Below are positions 9,736-23,198 of a DNA stretch of 64,000 nt, piece by piece. Under the pieces are notes generated by a model, which ran no database searches, was not told the origin of the DNA, and was given only the letters and a program-made list of their open reading frames with translations. The position numbers and the translations under genes were made by a program. Numbering within the stretch: the stretch's first letter is position 1; every line of letters begins with the position of its first letter. The stretch comes from Pipra filicauda. Taxonomy: Eukaryota; Chordata; Aves; Passeriformes; Pipridae. The stretch is taken from the NCBI RefSeq assembly GCF_003945595.2, contig NW_024104554.1, forward strand, positions 1,612,001-1,676,000. Direction: 5' to 3'.

Positions 9736-12700
9736 GTAAAAAAGGCAGTGGGGAAGAATCCTGTTCCAGAGCATCCAACATTTTATGCCATTTATTGGAA
9801 TGTCTAAATAAGTTGTGTAGCCTCCTGTGACATAGTAGTATGAATTTCATCTCATCTTAAAGTGTTAATTTCACTATTTTAGAAACACCTAGATTTGAAA
9901 GTCTCATAAGGCATTTGGAAATGCTAAACTAACAGCCCACTGGATAATGTCATGCTCCATATTTAACAAGTTAAGCAATTTTTTATTTCCCCAACCAGAG
10001 TAGAACTTCACATCAATGTGAGGATAATGAACTCATTTAAATGTGATAGTCTCAGCAGTTTTCAAAGTTCGGTTGGGTTTTTTTAGAAAATAAATTTCCA
10101 AAAGAAAATAAAAACAGAATTTCAGACAAAAGATTTGTCTCTTAGGATACATCAGTAATTATTTCAGCTCTACCAGAAGTACTATAATAGAGAAAATCAA
10201 TAGAGCCCCTGTAGAAATACAGACTATGAATTTGAGATTTGCCTGTTTTCACTTTGTTACTCCTGGTAGTCACTCTATTTCTATGATCCATAATGCATAT
10301 TAAATTAAAATAACTGGTCTATAAATCCACAATAGTGAGACTTCTGGCTTTTATAATTTATCATAAAAACATTTTTAACTGTACTATTTCTGAAGAGAAT
10401 TCTTTACACATTGTGCAGTTATTCTGTGCAAGACATGTCAGGCAATAATTTCCTACTTAGGAATGTCATTGTTTGCCCGTTTTAGGTACACTGAGACTGT
10501 TTACCATTGTTTTACATAGTTCAGGAGGGAAGCAAGAATTACATATTTATTACCTATCAGAGCAATGGGAAATTCTAGTGGGGAAGAATAAGGTATTTTC
10601 ACAAAGCTTTCATGTCAGAAAGCACATTTCCCATAACCAAATAAGACTTTGGGTGAGACTGCCACAAAATAAGAAAGAAGGTAAGAAAGTTGGTTACGGA
10701 GAAAATATAAAAGTTTCCCTGAACAAAGCAAAACCCTTTTTCTATCTGCAGTGGAGAGGTGAGAGGAAAAATGAAACAGTTTGTGTACTGTGGTACTCTG
10801 CAGAAAAAAGGTCCTCATTGGGCACCATTTGCAGTGAATGAATCCATGGGAGGCAGACTTTGTCCCGGCAGAAGTCTCCCATAATGTTATTACTCCATAC
10901 CTATATACAATCTCTCTACCGACCCTGGGTCCAAGCTCTCCAGCCAGCAAGATATTTTCTTATCTCCCCACATACCACACACACCCATGGGACTGCTTCC
11001 AAGCCTCAGAGAACAACCATGCTTCAAGCGGCTTTCCCGCTTGACTTTGTGATTCTCTTCACACACAAACTAATCTTAGCTCTGGCTAGCTCAGAACCAC
11101 AACATCTTTGCTTCAGTATTTTATTCTTCTTCTTTTATCATCCAGGTGGCTGGTGTTGTCCATCCAGCCTCTCCTACATCACTGTCTTGTGATTTCATCC
11201 TCAGTCAATCCATCTCTGGTGAAAACTAGTCTCTTTATGTGAGAGAGAATGGCTGAGTCTGCAGTTGCTTAGGAAGTCGAATATAAATTGCCCAGATTTT
11301 ACTAGGTTTTAGCTGATATCCATATAAATATGTTCATTTCACTACTGATTTAATAATAAGACTTAAGGATTTAAACTGAACTCTGATCCTATTGGGATCA
11401 CCTCCCTTTCCTACTAACCACAATCACAGAATCAGTATTTGGAAATCAATCAACTGTCACTACTGGTTTCTTAGATCCAGGATTTTCATGTTTAATTAAT
11501 CAAATAAGCTTCTTTTCACACTCTGAAGTAGAAGGGAGCAGGTGTGTAAAAGAACAGGGTTTCATTTCCAAACAGGCAAAAGGTAGATGTCACAGGAGCA
11601 TCATGACCTTGCCTTGACCAAGAACTGAGCATTGTCAGCCATGACTGATGGGGCAACTCAGGTAAGAACTGACTATGTTGGGCCTTGAAATAGCAAGTGA
11701 CAGGAGAATGACACCTGAAACTGATAAAAAGGTACAGTGCAATATTACCATGGACTGACTTGACTGGTGGCCTGTGCCAATAGCTGGTCACAAATGGTCC
11801 TCCAAGAAAAGAAGCTTGGGGAAATATCACTGCATGGGCATCTGGCATTACCTACAGAGAGCCCACGTCAGGGGTAAGTCACTGACCAGAGCCTGACTGT
11901 GATGAACACCATGTTTTCCCAAGCTGGACTGTACCAGCCTGCTACAGTGGTGGGAGCAGGTGTGGAGCAGGTCTCGGCTAACTCCAGCTTTGTGCTCATG
12001 TATATGCATGTGCAAGGACAGATGTAAAACTCTTCCTGACACACCTCATCTCTCCCTTGGTCCACTTCATAAATTCAGCTTAGCTGAGTCCATGAAAATA
12101 TGTTATAACCCTTTCTTTGATGCATTCAAACATCTATTTTTGCTCTAAGAAAGTGTGACACCTAATCAAGTCTCGCAAGGGCAAAATGTTTTTTTTTTCC
12201 CACTGTATCCATCAGTTTGATTAATATTATTTTAATGATGTCTGCTCTTATAATGGTATTATTTTCTGATTCTTATTATGCTGTTGTACTGCCTTCAGTA
12301 TGAGTTCCACAGTACCATAAACAACTGATAACTCGTTTGTGACTTTCGTGACTGATATTTTCTTTAGGTTATATTGTAGCTGTCCTTACCTGTAAAATTT
12401 CCTTTTTTTTACTTGCTTCACACTACTGTCAATTATATTAGCAATTATTATCATTGTTCCACATTTCTCTTTTCTTCTCTGCTGTATACAAGTCCTCCAA
12501 ACATCACACAGGGTTAATATTTTTATATAGACATGGAATATTTTTGCAGACTGAAGTCTTGTAATTTACAGTAGAGAACAAGATGATAATGAACACTGCT
12601 CTAAACTAGACCTTTGGGTTGTTATCTGTCTTGCTGTTTGAATAAGAATGTGCTTGAAGTTCTGGTCCAAGAGGACACTTCTGCCACATTCAACATGAAA

Positions 12701-14830
12701 AATGATGGCAGGAGAAAAAAAAACCTAAAGATTTTATACCAGTCAAAACCTACCAGATAATACAAAGCACTTTTTCTGTGTGATAGATAATATTAAAAAA
12801 AAAGCGAGAACACAAAAAAACCCAAACAAAACCACAACAAAAACCTTTAATAAAATACAAGAAATAAATGGGTCACCAAGCAGATGACATAATTTCCTGA
12901 CCTGAGGAAATATTTCCTAGTGTGTACAATTACTCTTTCAGTTGAGTTCCATGACACCCATTATGAGATATAATATCACTTGAAGAAGACCTGTGTTGTC
13001 CACTTGAAGATTAATTAAGTTTTCCACAGCTCAGTAAATTACACCTGAAAGTAAAACCATAGATGTAGATAACAAGGCAGAAAGGCAAGCTTATATCAAA
13101 TTGAAATCATACAAGAGGGGAGAAAAAAAGAACAGCACAATGTTTTTACTTTTAAAATATGAAGCCTTTTTTCCTGCTAAAGTGTCTTGGTATTATTTTT
13201 TAAATTTGGTTTTTGACAGCAGCAATAAATTACAAATTACTTATTTGTAGAAAACCTGTTTCTGTTTGAGTACATAAACCAGCTTTAATGACATAGTATG
13301 TTATTCTGCACCAAAGAATATTCTATTTTAGAGAGAACTGTCCAGGGACTGGTGAAAAGAAACTGTGTCAACATCAGTTTATCATTGTACTTATGATAAA
13401 TTTTTGTCTAGACTTTTCCCAAGGCCTGAATCTACACCAGTTAGGGATTTGTTCAATCTTTTCTTAATATGTTTACAACTACTATTAGTGTGAATTTCCA
13501 TAATTGTTCACTATATAAAATAATGTCACTGAACTGTATCCTGATAGATGCCTATACTACTCAATATTTAAGTATTTTAATCCAAGAAAATAATCTTGAC
13601 TCCCCTGAAAACTTGTGTTAAATTTTTCTGCACCAGTATCCCGAATTCTGCTTCTGTACAAACTCAAAACCTGACAAGTCTGGTCATCTTGCACTGGTTT
13701 TGAATCACAACAGATATGAGCAGAGAGACCTAACAGAAGTTACCTACTCCATTCCCTGACTCAAAGTCAAATTAACCATAGCCGTGTTATTCATAACAGA
13801 TTATTGCAATTTGGTTTTAAAGAGCTTTTCATTAAACTTGGCTGCTCTGGGTGTAGACATCTAAAATTAGGTGAGATGAATCCCAGCTTATGTGTAACAG
13901 GCATATATAAATATGAGAGGAAGGAGTGGTAAGAAAATTGCTTAAAAAACAAGAACTATTGTATGTGACAACTGTTGGCCTGCAAAGAGGGCAAGGAAAG
14001 TTTTGAGGTGCTATACTAGTAAGTTGTAAATAGATGCTCACAAACATGTACTGTTTATTAACCATCAAAAGATTTCTGCCCCAGCAACTGTCAGAGTCCA
14101 AGTTACAACAGCAGGATACAGCCATTTGTTATTTAGAGATCACATCTAGGAAAAAAGGGAAAGGATTGAAATAGAAACTTGGGCAATAAAAGATATAATA
14201 TGGAATACCAATCTGTAACAAAGTGGTTAGGATTGGGTCCCATAACTCTAATACACTGCAGACAGGACTTGTATGATTGAATTTTTCTTTCTGTTCCAGT
14301 ATAAGTTACAAATATATATGTAATAGGACTAATAAAGGGCAGCACTCTTTTAGTTCAGCCGTGGAAAGTACTTCTGCCTCTGAGGAATGGATTTTCCCAG
14401 TTTGATATTGACATGAATCTTATGAATACTACTGCAAGCAAAATGCCTTTTAAGCTCCAAGTGAAATTTTCTGTTGAAAAATATGTGGCAGAACCATAAA
14501 AAATATTGTTACTTCTGAGTTAACAAGACCTTGTATGACATGCAGGGCAAAATGTGAGACTTCTGGATTTCAGCTCAACTCAAAAAATCCATCTAAGAAA
14601 TATTTGGCAAACATGTAAAATATCCCAAAGAGATTGGGAATTTCAATGCTTTTTTCTTCCTCTCTTATTTTCAAAGAGTAAGGGTTAAAAAGGTATTTGA
14701 AAGTCTAAAGTGTTAGTAAGTGGGGTGGACATTCTTCTGTACACCACAGACTTCTATGTCAGTTTGACATGTCATTCTGCCCAGAAGAGGCTTCCTAACT
14801 TCCATGCAGAAATACAGACTGTTTGTTTTG
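9736..14830. other. AT-rich non-coding stretch
   Basis: No recognisable exon, repeat family or RNA gene. 11515-12070 is somewhat GC-richer, with many CA/TG dinucleotides left by CpG decay, so it could be an old unclassified repeat. 12780-12850 is an A/C-rich low-complexity tract. The open frames here, such as the 122-codon one at 10473-10841, look like chance: no motif, ordinary AT-rich composition and no splice or promoter context. Confidence 0.45.
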
Positions 14831-15535
14831 TAGAATCATAGAATGTTAAGAGGTTGGAATGGACCTTAAAGACCATCTAAATCCCGACAACCCCCTTCCA
14901 TGGGCAGGTACACCTCCCAATAGGCCACATTTTTCAAGGCCTTATCCAAACTGGCCTTGAACATTGCCAGGGTTGGGGCATCCACAACCTTCCTGGGAAA
15001 TCTGTTCCAGTGTCTTACCACCCTCACAGTAAAGAACTTATTTTTCAGATCTGACCTAAATTTTCCATCTTTGAATTTGTACCCTTTAATCCTTGTCCTA
15101 CCACTACAGTTCCAAACGAAGAGTCTCCCTCCAGCTTCCACACTGTAGGCCCTTCGGATACTGGAAGGTCGTTATGACTTCTCCATGTAACCTTCTCTTC
15201 TCCAAGCTGAACAGCCCAAACCTTTTCAATCTGTCTTCGTAAGGGAGGTGCTCTGGTTTTGTTATCAACTGCATGGTGTTCTTCTGGACTTGGTCCAGCA
15301 GTTCTATGCCCTTCCTATGTTGGGGACATCAGAACAATAGGCAGTACTCCAGGTAGGATCTGACAAGAGCAAAGTAGAGGGGGAGAATCACTTCCTTTGT
15401 CTTGCTGGCCATGCTGCTCTTGATGAACTGTGACTGCACATTGCTGGTCATGTTAAGTTTTTTGTCAACCATCACCCTTGAGTCTTTTTCCATAGGGCTG
15501 CTCTCAATAGCATTGTGGCATTGTCCCTAAAATCA
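14831..15535 (-). mobile_element. CR1 LINE, ~700-bp 3' portion
   Basis: It begins on the plus strand with TAGAATCATAGAATGTTAAGAGGTTGGAATGGACCTTAAAGACCATCTA, the reverse complement of the 3' end. It continues through CTTGAACATTGCCAGGG.TGGGGCATCCACAACC, GGCAACCTGTTCCAG-equivalent, AGTACTCCAGGTAGGATCTGA, AGAGGGGGAGAATCACTTCCTTTG and GAGTCTTTTTCCATAGGGCTGCTCTC, fading at about 15535. A C-terminal ORF2 remnant stays open over 14866-15141 (RKVV..LAMFKASLDKALKN block). It is more diverged than the copy at 8884. Confidence 0.9.
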
Positions 15536-15702
15536 CCTCTGTGCCTATTGCATGGGCACCAATCACTATGAAAAAAATGTGTTGTGAGAAAGAGACATGC
15601 CATTTCTTATCTTGAGCTAGTTATATTTTCAGAACACACAAACAAAAAAACATCAATGGAACGGTGAAACTTCAATCATGGTTTTCCCATCTTTCCCACA
15701 TA

Positions 15703-16282
15703 TGTGGTTGTTTGGTCTAGGCCTTCCTTGGTGACCAGCTTGTAGCCGAGGAAGGGTCCAGATTTACCCAGTATTCCCTACGATTTTTATGTAAACCAGG
15801 CTATAAGAAGAAAGGAGGGAAGGCTTTCGCTCTCTTTCCTTGCAGCAGCTTGGAGATGCAGGTTCCCTGCTGTTGAGTCTGTCGGATTGGGGAGCGAGGC
15901 CTGGTTAGGCCTTGCCAACCTTGGGAGGTGGAGGTTGTCAGCGATCGTTCCAGCGCGACTTTCGGTTGTCCCAAGGAGAGTAGTGAGATATTTCTTTGCT
16001 AACTCTTTTAGTTGCTAGATATTGGGCTACTAATCGGGATATATATATATATATTTTATTTTGTTTTGTTCCTTTTCCCTTCCCCCTTCCCATTGCCTTG
16101 TGAAATTGTATATATATTTCAATTGTATATAACTATAACATAAGTGTAAATATATTTATATATATTGCTTTAGCTGTCTCTCTCTCCTTTTGGTTTTCTT
16201 GGTTGTTTTTTTCCCTCTTCTCCCTGAGGTTTGGGGAGGGGATGGACTTCTTGTGATCTCCCGTCAAGAGAACTACCATACA
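15703..16282 (+). mobile_element. Avian ERV solo LTR, copy 1 of a two-copy family
   Basis: It opens TGTGGTTGTTTGGTCTAGGCCTTCC and closes AACTACCATACA, a recognisable TG...CA inverted repeat. A TATA-like TATAAG lies at 15802-15807. CT-rich and AT-rich tracts follow (TTTTCCCTTCCCCCTTCCC, then AT repeats at 16041-16053 and 16110-16165). The whole plan matches the LTR at 45830-46418: the same CAGGCCTTCCTTGG.GACCAGCTTGTA.CC.AGGAAGG opening, TATA about 100 bp in, Tn-CCTTTTCCCTTCCCC, a (TA)-rich block, TTGCT.TAGCT.T, then GTCAAG near the end. The 3' edge is uncertain by a few bases, and a 4-of-5 flanking repeat (ACATA/ACATG) is only suggestive. There is no internal retroviral sequence. Confidence 0.7.
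15802..15807 (+). promoter_or_regulatory. TATA-like box of LTR copy 1
   Basis: TATAAG about 100 bp inside the LTR. It occupies the same relative position as TATAAATA in the sister LTR at 45938. Confidence 0.5.
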
Positions 16283-19200
16283 TGGTCAGGATCAACACTT
16301 CTCTTCAGTAATGACTGCTAGTCATTGGATAATGGTAGATAGTGCAAAATGCAGAGAAATTTTGTTCCATCCTCAGTGAGAGTCAAATGCCTTGTTTCCT
16401 CCTCTCTGGTCATGCAAACATAGCACTGCTAGCTGCAGCAGGGCTTTGCTTGAAACTGAAAAGAGAAAAGGACATTTAGCCTGTGTGTTGTGGTTTCAGT
16501 TGGCTAAGGCTGAGAAGGACCTGATGCCCAAGCTCTTGCTTTCACTAGGGTGGAACTATTTAAATCAATAGATAAATAATTTATTTTTTTTTAAAGAAAA
16601 ATATTTCTTGCTTCATCCCTACATTTTTTTAACAGAACAGCATTGTAAGACTATCTTCAAAAGAGGAAGGAGGCTGAATCCTTGGTGGATGGAGCTTCCT
16701 GTTCCTAATTTCTACTGTTTTCTTCTATAATCAGTGGTAAATATTTGAGCTTGACCCTCACAGACAGATGTCTCCTTTTGTTAGTCACTGCTTTGTATGC
16801 CTTCCATGGGTGCCACTGGTTGGCACTGTTTCTTGCCAAGTCATGGCCAACACACACTCGGCTTCTCAATTTAGCATTATGCTTATATTCAAAATCCTCT
16901 TCAGCTCTGCTGAGCAGGTTGAAGTCTTACGAGACCAGAATCACCTCTCAACAGCAGCCACAAATTTATTTTTCAAATTATTCAACATTCTTTACAGATT
17001 TTTACAGTTGCTTTTACCTCAAGATCAGAAAATTCCATATTACAGGTGGATAAATTCCCTGGGTAAACACAGTATACAGCAGGTATCCAGTCTTCTAGTA
17101 AAACTCTTTTTTTGATGTCTTTTATCACAAAATTTTTATGATTGTGTATTTTTATAATATGATGCTCATAATAAAAGCATAGACTTTTGATAATTAGATT
17201 TTTTGCTGAACTTTTCAAGCTAATGATAAAGGCTAAATTTGAAACAATATCCCATTTGTTCAACTTAATATTATGAAGCATTGGGACCCTTGTTTAAGGA
17301 GTAAGGCTTTTTTGTGCTTATTCAGTAAAAGTCACCCACCATAAATAACTCACAGAAAGTTTATAGCCTACTTGAATGTCAGGAAAGCTTTATTTTAATG
17401 ACTAAGCTGCTAACACACCAGTGGGCTTATGACTACTCTGAACTGAAAACACATAAATGAATAAAACTACCTGTTTGCTTTTTTAGATTTTATGTGAAAT
17501 TTCAGTATATTTACTTTATTCACAGTACTACATTAACAATGATCAAATAAGTCCCTTTTTGCTATTCGTTTGTTGGCCTAATACTTCAATATCAATTCTT
17601 CAACATTATTCAGTAAAGACTTTCAATGTGTTAAAAAAAATAATCAGACTTGTTCTATGACTACTCACTTGGGAAACAGTATGGTTTGGAAATAATTCAA
17701 AGGAAACTAGTTAGAATCAGGAAGAAATCACTCATCAATAAAAATAATGTTTCTGAAGATTGCAATGATTAGTCTTTGAATAATATAGATTAATTCAGCA
17801 GATCCTGACATACATACCAGTGTGCAGTGTTGGTATAGCATCTGAGAACATACAGAGGCCATATAAACTCCTAATGAAACTGAAAAATAGGATTCGGTCA
17901 AAATAACATGTCATGGTCAATAAACAGAAAGACTGTAACAGTAAAGATAGGTTTATTCTAACAAGGCTTATGGAACAAAAATCAAATTTTCAATTAAGAT
18001 TATTTACTTTTCTACACAAAGTTAAAAACTAGTAAGAAATATAAAGAAGAACCTACTAAAGCAATACACACTTACAGGAACAGAGATCAGATGATCCCAT
18101 TAACTGGATATCATTAACCATCTGCAAAGGTCAAATTAAAAAACATCCATTTTATCACTCTTCTTTTTTTTTAAAAAGGAAAACCTAAAGAAAAATACAG
18201 AGAGTTTTTAACATAATACCCATTCACAAAGCAGAGGAATAATGTTATGTATTGATAGCATGTTTAAAACAAAGAGCAAGAAAAAGGCAGAGGAGCAAAT
18301 ATTCCTGAATTAAGGAAATATAGCTTTATACTAGACTAGCTTGTAGGTATTCTGAACAAAATGGAATGCACACGCAAAGTCAGAAAGGCAGTTATGGTCT
18401 TTGCTTTTGAAAATTAAAGTTTAAGAATAAAAATAAGTGTCTCGTTTTCAGCATATTAATGGAAAGAATCAAATATATTTATTTTAAGATATGGAATTCT
18501 ACTGGAAAAGTTTCATCAAATTAGGGCAAAAAATGCATGCTGTAAGTTGCTACATTATTAACTATCGAATAATGAAAAGCTCCAGTTACAAGATTACATC
18601 AATTGTGTTTTAAATGGCATGTATCATTTACCTGTCTCATACTGATTTCCACCACAGAACTTTGTACATCTTCATACACAGACTTAAAAGTTATAGGAAT
18701 TTGGTTAAGGGCAAAGGCAAGGATACACAAGTGAAAATAAAACTGACTGTCTAATTCTCAGTTGTCCAGACTAAACACACAGTCAAAAGCATTTGTAAAT
18801 AATAGTATGCTAAGGCATGGGTAGTCACAGAGAACATGCAGTGGAAAAGTTCATGGTAAATAAAGTTCAGAATCCATCTATCCTTGTATTTAAATAAACT
18901 GTTCCAAATTCTTCAAATTCTGTCAAATGGTGGCAATTTGTAGTAGTCCTTAGAAATCACATGCAATATTGTAGCATTTAATCTGCAAAATTAATAAATT
19001 GAGCTTAAGGCAAAATTCATACCTGAGTATAGAAACAAAACCTATGCAAGAGAAATCGTATCTACTGGACCCATTAATTTTTTTTCCTCAATGCAACTGT
19101 GTATTCTTTTCAGAAAAAAAAAAAAAAGCTTCCTGAACATATCAATGCATTCCTCACATGTCCATTTGCAATATATGTCTCATGAAATTATGTTATATGA

Positions 19201-21194
19201 CTCAAAAGCTGTATCAAGGCTTATGACTTTCTAATAATATCTGCAGAGAAAGTTTTCTTTCATACGGGGAATTTAAACTAAATGAAAACTGATTATTTCC
19301 TGAATTCTGATTACTATATATATTTAATGTGATGTTAATCTAGGCGTATTAAACTTACTAGGAAAAGTTTTATTTAACACAACAGATCAAATAGAGTTAT
19401 GTAAAGCAGTAGATAAGCAAAGCTTTAAATACTTGCGCGTATAAATGGCTAACACTCTTGCCTATTGACTTGCCTCACTGTACCACAGCTGCAGGATGTT
19501 GTAAAAGCATATTTGATTTTATTCAGACACAACACCAAGAAGTGTGCTAGGTCATTTGCAGGCATAAAAAACAATCCTCTCTGCAGGAGATCTCTCTTTT
19601 ATTCTTCCTTTTTCGGCTGTTACTTTAATCTAAAATAATAATGTATGCTTGCTTCTGGTATATCGAAAGCAAAACATAGACTCTGGTATTCAAACAGGCT
19701 GCAGGATCAAAAGCTTCTTCTTCACTGTGTGACAGGCTACGAAGGATGTGCCCCTGGAGAAGGGCTGAACTTCTGCTTCTGCCACACAATTCCTAGCTAA
19801 AGACCCTGGCAAACCTCCTCTCTTGCACAGTGGTTTGCATCACAGACAGATTCCACAGGTAAAGAAAACAAAACCAGCAGCAACTGTTTGCCTCCAGGCT
19901 GTAAGATCCATTTTTTCAGGCAACTAATCTCCATTAAGAGGGTTCTAGTAAAAGACGTACTCTTGCAGGGATAGACAAATGTGAATGCACTTTTAATTAA
20001 GGACTGGTATAAAGTGACAGTAGAACTGGGACTGTGTGATGACATTTTGAACTGCAGCAGACAGAGCTTACTCCTGTAACTAGTGCTTCCAGTTGAAGTT
20101 AGCTTCACAAAATTAGGGCCCCAGGGCTTGATCTGCCAAGGTGCAGAGCTCTCTTACAGGGTACTGACACAGAAAGCAGAGAGACTTGGTCACACTCAGC
20201 CCCCCACTGAAATGCCTGGAATTGGTAAGATCAAGAGTATCTTGAGCTGTGAACAAAATGCAGGAAGAAAACAATCTTCTGATAATGCCCAGCTTCTTTG
20301 TCCCTTCCAAAGCCCCTGCATGGATGATTAAAGACACACCAAAATTATGCAGTGTCAACCATTCCTGTTAGCGATGCTGATTTTTCTTTCTGAACATTTT
20401 GTCCTGTATCCAGCAGCACCTCAGCCTGAATTCAGCCTCCAGCTATATTGTTATGCCTGTAATTTATAGCAGGAGATCTGACACAGATTTCTACTGCATT
20501 ATAATGCTCTGCCCACTTCCTTCCAGACTGAGATTTCAGGCTCTTACTTACATTTAGGTGTATCTGTCATTTTTCATTTCATTGCCTTAGATGGTAGACA
20601 CACTTCGCTACAATTGCTGATACTTTACCATTGATTGGCAGTGACTCTGGCTTGTCCTTTAAACCTCCATCTGTCTTTGCCTTCCCCTGGTCCTGCTGAT
20701 GCCAGCTGTGCTGGTAGCTGGACACCATTGCTGGAACATTGTCTCTCCCAGGTTAACACTATTTGCAGAGGTACACAATGACCATTAGAAAAAAAAAAAG
20801 GCAGCTCATTATAACAAATCTTACTCCAGCACTGATGGCATCCAGACACTGGCACCTAGAGAGACTCCAGCAGCAGTGCTGCTGTATAGAAATCCAATAT
20901 ATGAACTCAATAACTCTGAGTAACATCAAAATGAGCAGCTTGCCTGATGTTCACGGAACCAGTATCAGTTACACTAGGTCCATTTCAAGCTATTATTGTA
21001 TGTAAAGCCCTGTAATTTTTAAGTAAACATTATGGGGTTTGTATGTATTTGCTTGCATGCAGACCCAGAGGTGAAAATGTTGTGCAAACATTCTGTTTGG
21101 GAATTCAAATATCACTGTGTAAAACCTCTGAAAGTCTTTTCTCCAAAGAGTCAAAATGCATATCTGAAGTATCTAGGTTAGTCATTGCCTCTTG
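16283..21194. other. AT-rich non-coding stretch
   Basis: No gene, LINE or LTR is recognisable. A 14-bp A run lies at 19114-19127. 19500-20860 is slightly GC-richer with short chance ORFs on both strands but no motif or splice-bounded structure. Confidence 0.45.
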
Positions 21195-21197
21195 TAC

Positions 21198-21261
<64 letters not shown>

Positions 21262-21271
21262 ATGTATATAA
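21195..21271. repeat. Compound (TA)n(TG)n(TATG)n microsatellite
   Basis: About ten TA units pass directly into about seventeen TG units, followed by TATG/TATA units. The 80- and 107-codon open frames crossing it on opposite strands exist only because the repeat lacks stops. Confidence 0.95.
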
Positions 21272-23198
21272 AAGCTAGCAAATGAAGTTGCAAATTATGA
21301 TACGCATAAAAAGCTCCTGGAGTTTTAAAGATAAATAAAGTTCTGTTTCTCTTGTGCTGTATTGCAGATTGTTTCCATATGTGCAGCAATTTATGTGCAG
21401 ATTTAATTATAATATTATGTTCATCCAAGTCTGCATCAGGCTTGCCTTTTCAGGTGTAAATCATGAATGCATCCATTTATTCACATTACTGGATTGGTTT
21501 CTGATTTAAGATGGGAAGAGAGGGCAAATCCAGGTGATGATGTTGTGCTGAGTGCTACACAAATCTGAGATTATCATTACATATATTAATGGAACACCTA
21601 TTCTGGTTATTCCAAGTGACAGTCAGTATAAATTTTATGGCAAACATAGTGTTTGAGTGCTTATTCATTTTGTGGTGTTACAGAAATATGAGTTAGGAAT
21701 CTATTAATTTATATACTATATATACTTATTTCATGGGGGTGGCAGTACTGTTCTTAATAGCCCTTTGTCTGTAAAACCAGGTACAACGTTTACCAGGAAT
21801 TCAACTGCCTTAAACAGAGACAGTTTCATGAAAGCCTTTAAAACAGCCTCTCTTAAAATGTCTCCACTGTGAGACAAGCTAGAGCTACTCTTTTCTGAGA
21901 CTAAAAGTGGAAAAGTCGTTTGTCATTTGGAAACTAGAAATCTCTTCCATTCCTGATTTTAGATTATAGTTTTTAAGCTCTGACATTCTGCACTTAAAAT
22001 ACCATGTGCCTGAATACATACACAGTTCTGCAGACAAACCATTTTTTCCAACCAAAGGAAATCAACAGCTGCTTAAATTATAATGTTACAGACACTTGTG
22101 GGCAGGAAGAGTCTGATTTGCCCATTGCATGAGTATTGATTTTTGATTGCAGAGGTTATTCTGCAGATCAAAAGATCATAATCATATTAAAAGTTACTTT
22201 ACTGAAAACTTGCAGTCTACAAAACAAAGTGGAAAAAAACCCAACTCATTTAACTGGATAAAAAAGCAGTGATTACTGCTATTTTGTCCTTTTTTTCTAG
22301 GACTCTGCTGTACATGACCATAAATTTCTGTTCCTATCAGTACTACCCAAACTGCCAAAAGGAGAAAGTGGGAAATTGAAGAAGCGAAGGAGTAAAAAGA
22401 GACATAATGAACTCTCTACTCTAGCCTCTTTATGCATGGGAAGAACTTGGCTCTGGTTCCTCTCCATCCTCCATTTTAGAATATAGGAGAACTACAAACT
22501 GTGAGGGGCAGGAACTCAACAGGTCAGGGAAAAAAAAGACTTCTTAATTGTAGAGAAAAAAGAAAATTAAAAATTCAAGACAAGAAAATGCACAGCTGCT
22601 GATCTGTGTCCTGGAAGCACTTCTGTGCCACAGGTATGTCTCTGTTTGACTAGAAAGTTCCTGAAAACACCCCAACTTCTGCATCAATGCATGTGTACAA
22701 CACCCCAGGCAGTTGAACTCAGTTAATTATGTTAAGATATGGGACTCCCATATACCAATATCCCATGAAGCCCCTAATCTTGCTATACATACACAGTACT
22801 TGTGTACCACACACAGGCTGTACAAAAAAATGCAGGTGCAGCTTCTGCCTTCTTCAAAATGAAGAAAGTGTGGTTCTCCTGCTGACCTTTGGTATTATAG
22901 TTCCCTGATCAGAGCATTCACTCTGCAAACAAAAGACCCAAGGTCATTGTTCTGCTCAGCATGAGCAGATTTAACCTCACATCTTTTACCTCCTATGTGA
23001 GTGTCCTAAATATTAGAATGCAGACACTTCTCTGCATGTGACCAGTAAAGTATCATCCCCTCCTACTGAAACTGAGGCTTTGCAGCAAAACCTGAAATTT
23101 GCAGAAGTGATAGCGGAATATAGAGACCCAAAGAAATTATCAACTTCACTTCTGATTTTTTCTATCCCCTCCCGCCTAAATATTTGGGACAGAAAGTG
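21272..23198. other. AT-rich non-coding stretch
   Basis: No recognisable repeat, exon or RNA gene. Confidence 0.45.

Noticed and set aside
10473..10841. 122-codon open frame
   Set aside because: No motif, splice context or promoter. An overlapping antisense frame of similar length suggests chance.
16807..16825. Inverted repeat GTGCCACTGGTTGGCAC as a possible CTCF or NFI site
   Set aside because: It mismatches the CTCF core at several positions, and the half-site order is reversed relative to NFI.
19114..19127. A14 run as a possible retrocopy tail
   Set aside because: No gene-derived body precedes it and no flanking duplication is visible. The same holds for the runs at 36565, 38325, 58607 and 58798.
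21043..21428. Opposing open frames of 80 and 107 codons
   Set aside because: Both are sustained by the TA/TG microsatellite.
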